64,000 bases of DNA, from positions 1 through 64,000 of the forward strand of contig NZ_JACJST010000004.1 in the NCBI RefSeq assembly GCF_014698305.1, read 5' to 3'. Each line of letters opens with the position of its first letter. Positions within the stretch are counted from its first letter, which is position 1. Shown here piece by piece: positions 1-8,051 of this stretch. The DNA comes from Anabaena lutea FACHB-196 (GTDB lineage: Bacteria; Cyanobacteriota; Cyanobacteriia; Cyanobacteriales; Nostocaceae). The translations under genes were made by a program, and so were the position numbers. The notes under the pieces are model-generated. The model was not told where the DNA came from. It saw only the letters and a program-made list of their open reading frames with translations, and ran no database searches.

Positions 1-2
1 TA

Positions 3-86
3 ATTAAATTACTAAACGAAGGAGGTCTTATTATTAAATGGGAACGCAAAGTCAAAAATAAAGGTAATGCTGTTTATTCGATTTAG
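3..86 (+). CDS. 3' end of a gene cut by the left edge (unidentified)
   Basis: An open frame enters from the left edge and stops at TAG 84-86, giving 27 C-terminal residues that include the stretch GGLIIKWERKVK. The basic, glycine-containing end resembles the wing of a winged-helix DNA-binding domain, but this is only an impression from a short tail. No start or family motif is in the window. If it is a regulator, it would be a candidate for the TACCAA/TTGGTA motifs near 1.1-1.5 kb, but nothing in the sequence ties them together. Confidence 0.35.
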   Translation: MKLLNEGGLIIKWERKVKNKGNAVYSI

Positions 87-206
87 CTGCACAACAGCTT
101 ACTAACCATGAAACAGTAGAACCAGAATCATAATTATCTTGGGTATTGGGGAATAGGTCAGATAATTATTTAACCTATTCCCAATCTAGGCATTTAGAAA
201 ATCTTC

Positions 207-1034
207 TTAAGGTAGAATAAAACCGTATTTTTGAAATACAACTCTTGCTTCATTACCAGACAAAAATTGAGCAAATGCCTTAACAGCATCAACATTTTTA
301 CTGCGTTTGAGTACTGCTAAAGGATAAATAATTGGCGAGTGGTATTTTTCATCTGCCGCAACTACGACTTTTACTTGATTAGAGATTTTGGCATCAGTTT
401 TATAAACTAAACCCGCATCAGCATTACCACTTTCTACAGATGCTAGAACTTGACGCACATTATTAGCGTAAACTATTTTTGGTTTTACTGTTTTCCAAAT
501 ATTTAACTTTTCTAATACTTGTTGTGCATATTGTCCTGCGGGTACGCTTCGAGGTTCACCAATAGCAATTTTTTTGATTTTTTCATCTTTAAGGTTGTAA
601 AAACTAGAAACACCAACAACATTTTTAGGTACTACCAAAACTAGGCGGTTTTTAGCAATGATCTTACGAGTACCAGCAAGCAAATATCTTTTTTGTTCTA
701 AAGCGTCCATTTGCTTTTTGGCCGCAGAGATAAAGATATCCACTGGCGCACCTTGTTCAATTTGCTGTTGCAATGCACCAGAAGATCCAAAGTTATAACT
801 AATATTAACGTTTGGTTGAGTTTGTTGATAAAGAGGCTTAATTTCTTCCAGTACCTCTTTTAAACTAGCAGCAGCAGAAATCAATAAGTTGGTATTTGAT
901 TGTGCGACTACAGCAGAAGGTGTCAAGGTTGGTAAGCCAATTGCAAGTAGCAGAGTAGCAAATGCCGTAGCAATTAAGGTTAGTATCTTTCTTCTTTTGA
1001 TTGGAAAAGAGGGCTGAGAGTAATTTTTATTCAT
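207..1034 (-). CDS. modA: Molybdate ABC transporter periplasmic binding protein ModA
   Basis: Binds molybdate (or tungstate) in the periplasm and delivers it to a ModBC permease/ATPase. The N-terminus has a basic KRRK stretch, a hydrophobic segment and an AQS cleavage-like site, consistent with export. The mature part shows the family pattern LLISAAASLKEV, then FGSSGALQQQIEQGAPVDIF, and ends KYGFILP as ModA proteins do. The frame is open to a longer start at 1133, but I prefer ATG 1034: it places the signal peptide correctly and leaves the 1075-1099 palindrome upstream rather than in the gene. No modB or modC lies next to it; the gene stands alone here. Molybdate would feed nitrate reductase or nitrogenase cofactors (inference). 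Confidence 0.88.
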   Translation of the reverse strand: MNKNYSQPSFPIKRRKILTLIATAFATLLLAIGLPTLTPSAVVAQSNTNLLISAAASLKEVLEEIKPLYQQTQPNVNISYNFGSSGALQQQIEQGAPVDIFISAAKKQMDALEQKRYLLAGTRKIIAKNRLVLVVPKNVVGVSSFYNLKDEKIKKIAIGEPRSVPAGQYAQQVLEKLNIWKTVKPKIVYANNVRQVLASVESGNADAGLVYKTDAKISNQVKVVVAADEKYHSPIIYPLAVLKRSKNVDAVKAFAQFLSGNEARVVFQKYGFILP

Positions 1035-1057
1035 GGAATTGACACTCGGTATACTTT

Positions 1058-1200
1058 TACCAAGATTATCATAATATTTACCAGCTATATTGGTAAATAT
1101 TTTCTCGGAAAAGAAACAGATGAAGATGATCAATCTTAGATTTTGTATCGTAAATTACTTTTTTTAAATCGAGTAGAGCATATTTACCAACCAAGTTGGT
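1058..1200. promoter_or_regulatory. TACCAA/TTGGTA inverted-repeat motifs upstream of modA
   Basis: Three related motifs lie in the modA upstream region: a half site TACCAA at 1058-1063, a perfect 9-bp inverted repeat TATTTACCA (1075-1083) and TGGTAAATA (1091-1099) with a 7-nt spacer, and ACCAAC-CAA-GTTGGT at 1186-1200. Repeated dyads upstream of a gene suggest a dimeric repressor or activator. The cognate regulator is unknown. Further copies lie at 1381-1460. Confidence 0.5.
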
Positions 1201-1226
1201 GATTATGCTGCTCTAAAATTTTTTTC

Positions 1227-1355
1227 GGAAAAAGAGCTTTTTTTACTAGCTATATGGATCAGCTATATTTGTAACCTGCATGCTGGTAAGCTTTCACTCA
1301 AATTAAAATGCTTTGGAAGCAATTAAAAGCAGCTAAAAAGCAGATGGAAGTTTAG
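1227..1355 (+). pseudogene. Decayed duplicate of the porin-tail/DUF7219 gene
   Basis: This stretch matches 1944-2223 in order but with internal losses: GGAAAAAGAGCTTTTTT, then CTATATTTGTAAC, then GCTGGTAAGCTTTCAC, then GAAGCAATTAAAA and CAGATGGAAGTTTAG, ending at TAG 1353-1355. The block after the stop, including GTAGTCCTTG (1401-1410), also recurs after the intact copy near 2281. The start and roughly the first hundred bases of the gene are missing. It is the remnant of a tandem duplication. Confidence 0.7.
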
Positions 1356-1380
1356 TTACCTCCGTTAAGTATACCTAATT

Positions 1381-1460
1381 TTACCAACCACATAAAATTT
1401 GTAGTCCTTGCTACAAAATACCGATTAAGTTGGTATTTATATCTACCTATAAAGTTGGTA
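1381..1460. promoter_or_regulatory. TTACCAACC and two AGTTGGTATT direct repeats before the porin-like gene
   Basis: TTACCAACC at 1381-1389 is followed by TTGGTA at 1430-1435 and 1455-1460, the last two as direct repeats 25 nt apart. They sit 25-100 nt upstream of the ATG at 1485 and carry the same half-site as the modA-proximal motifs, so one regulator may control both genes (inference). Confidence 0.45.
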
Positions 1461-1484
1461 TTAGAGATTTGAGGTGTGAGGTAA

Positions 1485-1997
1485 ATGTCTACCCTTTTAC
1501 GGAATTCACTGTGGATTACTCCGTTACTGATTGCAGTTAGTACGATTACAACTAAGGCTGTTGCAATTACGCCAGTTACTGAGGATGTAAAACAGAAAAA
1601 AGAAGCTATAAGTTCTGTAAATAACCAAGATACTAATTCGGAAATAGAGCAGGTAATATCTGTTTCCCAACTTTCAGATGTGCAACCAACAGATTGGGCT
1701 TTTCAGGCTTTGCAATCTCTAGTTGAACGCTATGGTTGTATTGCTGGATACCCCAACGGCGCTTTCCGGGGCAATCGAGCCATGACTCGTTATGAATTTG
1801 CTGCGGGTCTAAATGCTTGCTTAAACCGAGTTCAAGAATTGATTGCCACAAGTACGACTGATGTGGTTAATAAAGAAGATAAAAAAGGGAACTTGGCAGG
1901 TATTATCTTTGGTCAACCGCCAAAGGTAACAAGTAATGATTTTGGAAAAAGAGCTTTTTTACTAACGGATATAAACAGCAATGACAAAAGATTCTGA
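1485..1997 (+). CDS. Truncated iron-uptake-type porin: SLH domain with a fused porin fragment
   Basis: Cyanobacterial outer-membrane porins of the SomA/iron-uptake type have a signal peptide, one S-layer homology (SLH) domain, a coiled coil and a long OprB-like barrel, about 500-600 residues in all. This product has only 170. It shows the signal peptide (residues 1-28), then the SLH domain (about 65-118: SDVQPTDWAFQALQSL, CIAGYPNGAFRGNRAMTRYE). After VNKED it jumps to GNLAGIIFGQPPKVTSNDFG, a stretch I recognise from the later barrel part of such porins, and ends soon after. Most of the barrel is missing, which looks like an internal deletion. The gene overlaps the next ORF by 17 nt. An intact SLH domain could still bind peptidoglycan, but porin function is unlikely. 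A GAGGTGTGAGG purine stretch precedes the ATG. Confidence 0.7.
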   Translation: MSTLLRNSLWITPLLIAVSTITTKAVAITPVTEDVKQKKEAISSVNNQDTNSEIEQVISVSQLSDVQPTDWAFQALQSLVERYGCIAGYPNGAFRGNRAMTRYEFAAGLNACLNRVQELIATSTTDVVNKEDKKGNLAGIIFGQPPKVTSNDFGKRAFLLTDINSNDKRF

Positions 1998-2223
1998 TTT
2001 TTTAGCTAATTTAACTGATTTTCTCTATCCTCGACATAGATATTACGGTGAATTTAAGCCTGAGTATTTGGTTTTTAACTCTAATTTACAGGAATTTTCT
2101 CAAAGGGTAAACTATATTTGTAACTTGCAAACGGCTGGTAAGCTTTCACCAGAGGATGCTTACACTCAGATTAAAATGCTGTGGAAGCAATTAAAAACCG
2201 CTAAAAAGCAGCTGGAAGTTTAG
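1981..2223 (+). CDS. Small conserved cyanobacterial protein, DUF7219-like
   Basis: An 80-residue soluble protein rich in charged and aromatic residues (DFLYPRHRYYGEF, then LQEFSQRVNYICNLQTAGK) with a C-terminal lysine-rich helix ending KQLEV. I recognise it as the small cyanobacterial family annotated DUF7219; no function is known to me. It starts inside the 3' end of the truncated porin gene, in another frame. A decayed second copy lies at 1227-1355, upstream of the porin, so this locus was once duplicated. The family name is from memory and less certain than the reality of the gene. Confidence 0.65.
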   Translation: MTKDSDFLANLTDFLYPRHRYYGEFKPEYLVFNSNLQEFSQRVNYICNLQTAGKLSPEDAYTQIKMLWKQLKTAKKQLEV

Positions 2224-2383
2224 CTAGTCCCCTCTTTTCTAGGGGAAAAATACTCAATGTTACTAACCACTGGAAATCTGTAGTCCTTGCGACAAATTAC
2301 TAAATTAATTGCTATTAAAGATTTACCTAATTTGATTTCTGAGGATGAAAGCAGTTGCCTTCAAGGCTTTGAGAAATCAACAT

Positions 2384-5300
2384 TCACATATTCAGATGCT
2401 TGATTTCTCTTTGCGACTCTGCGTGCGAAAAGAAAAACCCTAAATAGAACTTACGCAATATTTGACTAAAAACCTTATTCTTGCGTAGCGGTAATTCATG
2501 AATTACCGCTACTTTTGTGCTGTTTTGCGTAAGTCCTGATAAAATATCTCTGCAAAGCTGAGAATCTTCCTTCATCACCGTAGCATTAGTCTGTAAATAA
2601 TCCCGAACCCAATCACAACCGGATTTCACGAAATCGAGATTGAGGATTTGCTCTAAATTCCACAAAACCACTGTCTGGTCATCACTACCAGAGGCAATCA
2701 TAGGAAGACGGGGATGAAAAGCAACAGTACGCACACCGGAATTATGTCCGTTAAGAGTAGTAATTAAAGTGCCATCTTGATTCCATATTTTTACAGTTTC
2801 ATCAATGCTACTTGTGGCAATCAGTTTACCGTTAGGACTAAAGGCAATACCCCAAACAGCAGCGGTGTGGCCTGTTAATGTTTTCAATAACTTGCCATCC
2901 CTTGTCCAAAGCTTGATTGTGGTATCTCCACTACCAGAAGCAATACGTTGACCGTCAGGACTAAAAGCTACTCTCCAAACTGCGGAATCATGTCCTTTGA
3001 GGGTGTGTAAAAGTTTACCTTCTGTGTTCCACAAGCGGACTGTACCATCATTGCTGGCTGATGCTAGAGTTTTGCCATCAGGGCTAAATTGAATACTCCA
3101 AATAGCGACATCGTGGGCTTTCCATGTTTTAAGAAGTTTACCGTCAGCTTGCCAGAGGAAGATATTACCATCTATGCCACTAGAAGCCAAAGTATTATTT
3201 TTCGGATTCCAGGAAACCGATAACACAGTCGCTTGATGTCCTTCTAGACTCTTAACTAAAGTACCGTCTGGTTGCCAGAGTCTAATAACTTTATCTTCTC
3301 CAGCAGATACCAGCAATTTACCAGTAGGATGCCAATCCAAATCAGACACATCAGTAGTCAAGGTTTTGATGGTACGTAATCTTATGCCGTCGGTATTAAA
3401 GAATTTGATAGTTTTTTCTGTTCCTGTCACAGCCAGCATTGTACCTTGGGGATTAAATGCAACTGTACGAACCGTGCCTATAAAAGCGTACAAGGTTTTC
3501 TGATAGATATTTTGAGTTTTCCAGAGGCGAATGATATTTTCTGCTCCGGCTGAGGCAATATAACTGCCATCTGGACTAAAAGCCATATCCCAAATTGTGG
3601 CATTATGCCCTCTCAAGGTGGTAATTAAGCTACCATCCCGATTCCATAGCTTGATCGTTTTATCCCAACTGCCTGAAGCAAAGGTTTTACCATCAGGACT
3701 AACGGCTAATTGGTAGATGCCAGCATCATGGCCACTGGGTATAGTCTGCAATATTTTACCTTCTCGGTTCCAGATGTTGATATTGGCATCGGCACTACCA
3801 GAAATCAGCAATTTACCATCTGGACTAAAGGCTAGTGACTGGACTGGGGCATTATGTCCTTCTAATATCATTTTTAATGTGCCGTCGCGGTTCCAGAGTT
3901 TAATGCGATTATCGGCACAGGCAGCAGCTATAGTTTGACCATCTGGACTGAAGGTAATATCTCGAATACCTGTGGTTTCTGACGGAATTTTGTGTAGTAA
4001 TTTACCTTCTCGACTCCATATTTGCAAGGTGTTAACTCCTCCAGAGATGATGGTGGAACTATCGGGACTAAAATCCATAGTCCAAATACCGGCGCTGTTG
4101 GTGGGGATGGTTTTGAGTAATGTACCGTCTCGTTTCCAGAGTTTGATGGTGGTGTCATCTCCAGCAGAGGCAATCATTTTTCCATCTGGACTGAATTTAA
4201 CGACTCTGACTATTGATTGATGTCCTGAGAGAGTTTTAATGAGAGTACCATCTGGTTTCCAGAGTTTGATGGTTTTATCTACACCTGCTGTTGCTATTTG
4301 TTGGCCGTCGGGACTAATATGGACTGCTAAAACTGCGGCTTTGTGTCCTGTAAAATGGTTATATTCTTGAATAGTCAAGACTACTTTTTGCAAGGCAGAA
4401 TTAACTTGTGCTTGAAGATTGGCATCTGCGCTGTTGAGATGTTGGAGACGCTCTTTGCCTTTAATTGCTTGCAGGAGGGCATCAAAGGCTTTATTAGAGG
4501 CATATAAAGCTTCTGAGGAAAGGGCGATCGCTCTCACTTCACTGATTGCTGTTTGTTGATATTGGTTATAAGCTACTAATCCCAGGGCTATCGCTACTAA
4601 CATCATCACGCTGACTATTCCCAGCATCACCCGTTGTCGTCTCAAGTTCCGCAGTTGTTCTATAGAACGTTTGCGCTCTATTTCTAGTCTCGCTTCTACT
4701 TCTTGCAATCTTTCAGCTTCTAGTTTTTTCTCAACTTCTTGTCTTTCCAATTCTTGACTAACGGCTAGAAAACGATAGTCCAAATCACTTAAACTTTTTC
4801 CCTGTGTCCACCTCAGCACTTCCTGTAATGCCTGTCCCCGTAGCAACCAGGATTCGTCTATATATCCTGATGCTATCCAGGCGTTGATAGCTTGGGAGTA
4901 AGGACGTAAATTTGCTAATTGTTTACTTACCCAATCTAAGTTAAAAATTTGCTGATAAATCGGATTTTTAACTTGCAGAAGTCCTGCTTTTTTTTCTACC
5001 AATCCTGTAAGAATCAATTCTGTTTGTTCTGGACTATCATCGCTGGTAATACCATAGTTTTTACCTAACCCCCCAACCTTCTTCCCCCCTCTTGAGAGGG
5101 AAGCGGAAAAACTTTTGTTGCTGGAAGGGGGAAAATTCAAAGCCTCTCTCCTGCTAGGAGAGAGGTTTGGAGAGAGGTTTTCCAGATTTTCAGATTCGGT
5201 ATCCAAAGGACTCGGCAACAAAATTTGTTGATATATTCCCAGCAATCTGCCAATGCGTTGTTCACTATAAAGCAAGCGATCGCGTATAGTTTTTAAATGT

Positions 5301-6163
5301 TCTGGTTCATCTTGGCTTTCCCAATTGTGGAGAACGTTAATTTCCACCAAGTGATCAACACCCGTTTTACCACTAACCATTGACAACTGACTACTGATAA
5401 TCTTGCATAACTTTTGTGTCAAAAATGGTTGTCCTCCTGTCCAGTACAGAATTCTTTCTAATGTAGACTGGGAATCTGGAACAACTCCTGTCAATCCTGT
5501 TAATAGCGGAGTGGCTTCGGTAAGTTGAAAGCCTTGTAATTCGATGGCTTTGCCCACATTGAAAGGAGTGCGGGTAGTATCAGAAATCAAATCTGCGGGA
5601 GTTGCGACACCAAACAAAGCAAATGTCAGACGTTGATATTCTGGTTGTTCAGCACGACGATTATAACAAGCCCGAATTAAAGCAAAAAAATCATCAGTGG
5701 AAAATTTCAGACTTAAAACACTATCAATTTCATCAATAAAAATAACGATAGGTGCGGAAACTTGCGCTAAAAGAACAGTATCAATAAAATCACTTAATCT
5801 GTTAACATAGGAAAGATGCGATCGCTCTTTCCACCAATTCAGTAAACTGATATTTAACTTAAATGTTTTCACTAAAAGCCCAATCATGGAAGCATACCAT
5901 TGTTCTGGTGTTACTTCTTTTGTCCCAATTGCCGTAATATCAATTACACCACATTGAATTCCCTCTGCTTGCAGACGGTGGGTTGTTTGAACTCGTAAGC
6001 TAGATTTACCCATTTGTCTGGCATTAAACACATAACAAAACTCACCTGATAACAATCCCTCAAACAACATTTTATCTGCTTCTCTACGAACGTAAGTAGA
6101 AGCATTTACTGGCAAACTACCACCAACTTGATAAGATTGATTGGGACTAGAATAGGTAAGCAT
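2384..6163 (-). CDS. AAA-like NTPase with 14 WD40 repeats
   Basis: A 1259-residue multidomain protein. The N-terminal AAA-like (AAA_35/STAND-like) NTPase has a Walker A variant ARQMGKSS (about residues 48-55) and a Walker B strand IVIFIDEID. A low-complexity stretch follows (from SENLENLSPNLSP to GKKVGGLGKN) that is encoded by an inserted repeat, then a coiled coil rich in E/R, one membrane helix (GIVSVMMLVAIALGLVAY) and 14 WD40 repeats (KLWKPDG, KLWKRDG, QIWSREG and so on), enough for two seven-bladed propellers. Such proteins are known in filamentous cyanobacteria, and their NTPase/propeller design suggests signal-dependent assembly; the trigger here is unknown. The last 40-50 residues are unlike a WD40 end and are encoded by a mobile repeat at 2446-2537 and flanking sequence. 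The adjacent upstream gene has the same NTPase type. Confidence 0.85.
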   Translation of the reverse strand: MLTYSSPNQSYQVGGSLPVNASTYVRREADKMLFEGLLSGEFCYVFNARQMGKSSLRVQTTHRLQAEGIQCGVIDITAIGTKEVTPEQWYASMIGLLVKTFKLNISLLNWWKERSHLSYVNRLSDFIDTVLLAQVSAPIVIFIDEIDSVLSLKFSTDDFFALIRACYNRRAEQPEYQRLTFALFGVATPADLISDTTRTPFNVGKAIELQGFQLTEATPLLTGLTGVVPDSQSTLERILYWTGGQPFLTQKLCKIISSQLSMVSGKTGVDHLVEINVLHNWESQDEPEHLKTIRDRLLYSEQRIGRLLGIYQQILLPSPLDTESENLENLSPNLSPSRREALNFPPSSNKSFSASLSRGGKKVGGLGKNYGITSDDSPEQTELILTGLVEKKAGLLQVKNPIYQQIFNLDWVSKQLANLRPYSQAINAWIASGYIDESWLLRGQALQEVLRWTQGKSLSDLDYRFLAVSQELERQEVEKKLEAERLQEVEARLEIERKRSIEQLRNLRRQRVMLGIVSVMMLVAIALGLVAYNQYQQTAISEVRAIALSSEALYASNKAFDALLQAIKGKERLQHLNSADANLQAQVNSALQKVVLTIQEYNHFTGHKAAVLAVHISPDGQQIATAGVDKTIKLWKPDGTLIKTLSGHQSIVRVVKFSPDGKMIASAGDDTTIKLWKRDGTLLKTIPTNSAGIWTMDFSPDSSTIISGGVNTLQIWSREGKLLHKIPSETTGIRDITFSPDGQTIAAACADNRIKLWNRDGTLKMILEGHNAPVQSLAFSPDGKLLISGSADANINIWNREGKILQTIPSGHDAGIYQLAVSPDGKTFASGSWDKTIKLWNRDGSLITTLRGHNATIWDMAFSPDGSYIASAGAENIIRLWKTQNIYQKTLYAFIGTVRTVAFNPQGTMLAVTGTEKTIKFFNTDGIRLRTIKTLTTDVSDLDWHPTGKLLVSAGEDKVIRLWQPDGTLVKSLEGHQATVLSVSWNPKNNTLASSGIDGNIFLWQADGKLLKTWKAHDVAIWSIQFSPDGKTLASASNDGTVRLWNTEGKLLHTLKGHDSAVWRVAFSPDGQRIASGSGDTTIKLWTRDGKLLKTLTGHTAAVWGIAFSPNGKLIATSSIDETVKIWNQDGTLITTLNGHNSGVRTVAFHPRLPMIASGSDDQTVVLWNLEQILNLDFVKSGCDWVRDYLQTNATVMKEDSQLCRDILSGLTQNSTKVAVIHELPLRKNKVFSQILRKFYLGFFFSHAESQREIKHLNM
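2446..2537. mobile_element. MITE-like element, GGACTTACGCA family, copy A
   Basis: A 92-bp unit bounded by AGAACTTACGCAA (2446-2458) and TTGCGTAAGTCCT (2525-2537), with one mismatch between the ends. It contains a long internal palindrome around GCGGTAATTCATGAATTACCGC. It is near-identical to copy C at 46349-46438 and shares its ends with copy B at 26139-26275. It codes for no protein of its own and lies inside the 3' end of the WD40 gene. Confidence 0.8.
5062..5180. repeat. Repeat element inserted in frame inside the WD40/AAA gene
   Basis: A stretch of C- and G-rich blocks, starting ACCTAACCCCCCAACC and ending GGTTTGGAGAGAGGTTTT, whose ends are imperfect inverted repeats. It also holds short internal hairpins (CCTCTTGAGAGG, CTCTCTCCTGCTAGGAGAGAG). 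This composition is typical of dispersed intergenic repeats in filamentous cyanobacteria, yet here it is translated without a stop into a low-complexity linker after the AAA domain. Confidence 0.6.
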
Positions 6164-6235
6164 GAAAACAATTAAAAATTAAAAAATAATAACCTCATAC
6201 CAATTCACCAAAATCCTAATACTTATGAATTAGTT

Positions 6236-6264
6236 GTAGGGGTTTAGCATTGCTAAACCCCTAC
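6236..6264. repeat. Perfect 14-bp palindromic repeat
   Basis: GTAGGGGTTTAGCA (6236-6249) and its exact complement TGCTAAACCCCTAC (6251-6264) are separated by one base. It lies between the two AAA-like genes and resembles the hairpin at 13206-13239. On the minus strand it could end transcription from the HTH-AAA gene, but there is no T-run, so a dispersed palindrome is more likely. Confidence 0.6.
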
Positions 6265-6425
6265 GAAAGATATGGTTTTACACTATACATATTTAACCTT
6301 GATTGTCAATGCTTAACTCCTATAATTGATCATTTCTTTACTCCGGGAAGAGAGCCGAATGATTATTTCTCTCATTCAAAATTTAAAATAATTACTTTTC
6401 TTCCCTGTTCCCTATATTAACATAA

Positions 6426-7787
6426 TCAAGAATTCAAAACCTGAGTAAAGTAGGTTTTATATAATTCACAACTGGGAACTGCTAATTGATTGTAAAACCG
6501 AATTAAGCCCACACCTTGTAGTGGAAATGATAGGTTTGGATGTAGTTCAATCCCATTAGGAGATGCAATTACTTGCCGCATTGCTTCTTTAAGATGTGGA
6601 TGTTGTTCTAAATAACCTAATTGTTGCCGTAAGTGACTATTGAAAATAGTATCAGGGGTGGTGAGATCTGTTAGCAATTGCTCTATATTTCGGTTTTTTT
6701 CACTTAGGTGAAATAGGGCTAACTGCGTTAGGTATGGATTTCCCCCAAGCAGTTTATTTAATTCTATCCCAGAGATTTCTGGAGTGGGAGCAGCATAACG
6801 AATAGCTAATTCCTGCACTTGCTGTCGGGTAAATGCTGGTAATTCAATTAGTAATCCCACATTAAAGGGTGATTGATGTAAATTTAATGGTAAGAAGACC
6901 TCGGTTGAATACACAATTACCAACCGTAATCTCTGCCATAATTCGCTACTACCTGTACTATGTCTAGCTTGTTCATACCAAGCTCGTAGCATTCCAAAAA
7001 AGTCAGCAGCTATATCGGGGTAGTTAAACAAAACGTTAACTTCATCTAACACTAAAAGTAGTGGACTTGACGCAGCAGGTAATAAATGGGTTTCAAAATA
7101 GTCGGTGCAGCTATAATTGCTGCCAAATAATGGATTCCATAATTCTTCTAAACGGTTGGGTATGCCTAAACTACGGCTTACCATTAGACAAAGCCATTGG
7201 AGAAAATGACTTAAATTGCCTAAAACTTGGCTATCTGCCAGTTGTAAACTAACAACGGCTGTGCGACACTCATGTTCTTTGGCTTGAGATAATCCTTGGG
7301 CAATTAGAGATGTTTTTCCAAATTGTCGAGGTGCGCGAATGCGAATTAAAGCTCCAGGTTGAAAGATTTCTCGAATAAAGAGTTTTTCTGCTGGGGGACG
7401 ATAGATATAAAAGGGTGAATCTAGGGACAGTTGTCCTTTTAATGGTGCTTGCAACAAACTAGTGAGAACTGCTTTTGCAGTATCATAATCTGGCTCTTGT
7501 TTGATATAGTCATCCTCTCGCAAAGACAGTTCAAAAGCTTTAAAATAGGAAACTAGGGTAGGACTGTCGATAGGATTTTGTCGCCGACGAACTTTAATTA
7601 AAGTTTTGGTGCTGATGCCAGTGCGATCGCTCAATTGTTCTAAAGTATAAGGATGACCGGAATTTTCCCGTGCTGCGGACAAGTACTCAGCCGCTTGCAA
7701 CCGTTGCCAACCTTGAGAACTGAGTATAACGCCTCTTCTGCGTTTTTGAGCTTGTTCGGAGATATGGTCATGGGAAGTCACACGCAA
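6426..7787 (-). CDS. AAA-like NTPase with N-terminal helix-turn-helix
   Basis: A 453-residue protein with an N-terminal helix-turn-helix region (about 46-70, YTLEQLSDRTGISTKTLIKV) and an AAA-like NTPase of the AAA_35 kind. It has a Walker A variant PRQFGKTS near residue 155 and a Walker B strand LLLVLDEVN, followed by a C-terminal helical region. The NTPase core resembles that of the WD40 protein downstream (both have ARQ/PRQ-x-GK and FNVG motifs), so the two are paralogous in that domain. With 262 nt between them on one strand they may be cotranscribed, although a palindrome sits in the gap. The HTH suggests DNA binding or an adaptor role; the target is unknown. Confidence 0.8.
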   Translation of the reverse strand: MRVTSHDHISEQAQKRRRGVILSSQGWQRLQAAEYLSAARENSGHPYTLEQLSDRTGISTKTLIKVRRRQNPIDSPTLVSYFKAFELSLREDDYIKQEPDYDTAKAVLTSLLQAPLKGQLSLDSPFYIYRPPAEKLFIREIFQPGALIRIRAPRQFGKTSLIAQGLSQAKEHECRTAVVSLQLADSQVLGNLSHFLQWLCLMVSRSLGIPNRLEELWNPLFGSNYSCTDYFETHLLPAASSPLLLVLDEVNVLFNYPDIAADFFGMLRAWYEQARHSTGSSELWQRLRLVIVYSTEVFLPLNLHQSPFNVGLLIELPAFTRQQVQELAIRYAAPTPEISGIELNKLLGGNPYLTQLALFHLSEKNRNIEQLLTDLTTPDTIFNSHLRQQLGYLEQHPHLKEAMRQVIASPNGIELHPNLSFPLQGVGLIRFYNQLAVPSCELYKTYFTQVLNS

Positions 7788-8051
7788 TAAACAGCTAGCT
7801 GTTATTAGACTAATTTAAGAAGTTATTTTATCAATCTTTGTTTTCTGAAAAATAAAATTCCTGTTCCGATTGTTAAATTACCAGCTTAAAGTTCCATCGG
7901 TACTGGTTTTTTAAATTTGATTCTGATAAGGTAACAATTTACATCAGTAAAAATTAAACATTCTTGCTACTAAAAAAAATTGCATACCCTATTCTCCCTA
8001 AATTCTGTTAGTTGTCATCACTTAATAGATTTAGGACAGCAAGGTTAAATT

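Noticed and set aside
1186-1200. SufR-type CAAC-N6-GTTG operator
   Set aside because: The dyad ACCAAC-CAA-GTTGGT has a 3-nt spacer, not 6, and no suf gene is near, so the regulator stays open.
1633-1851. Minus-strand open frame within the porin-like gene
   Set aside because: It lies fully inside the SLH coding region, with no start signal or family pattern.
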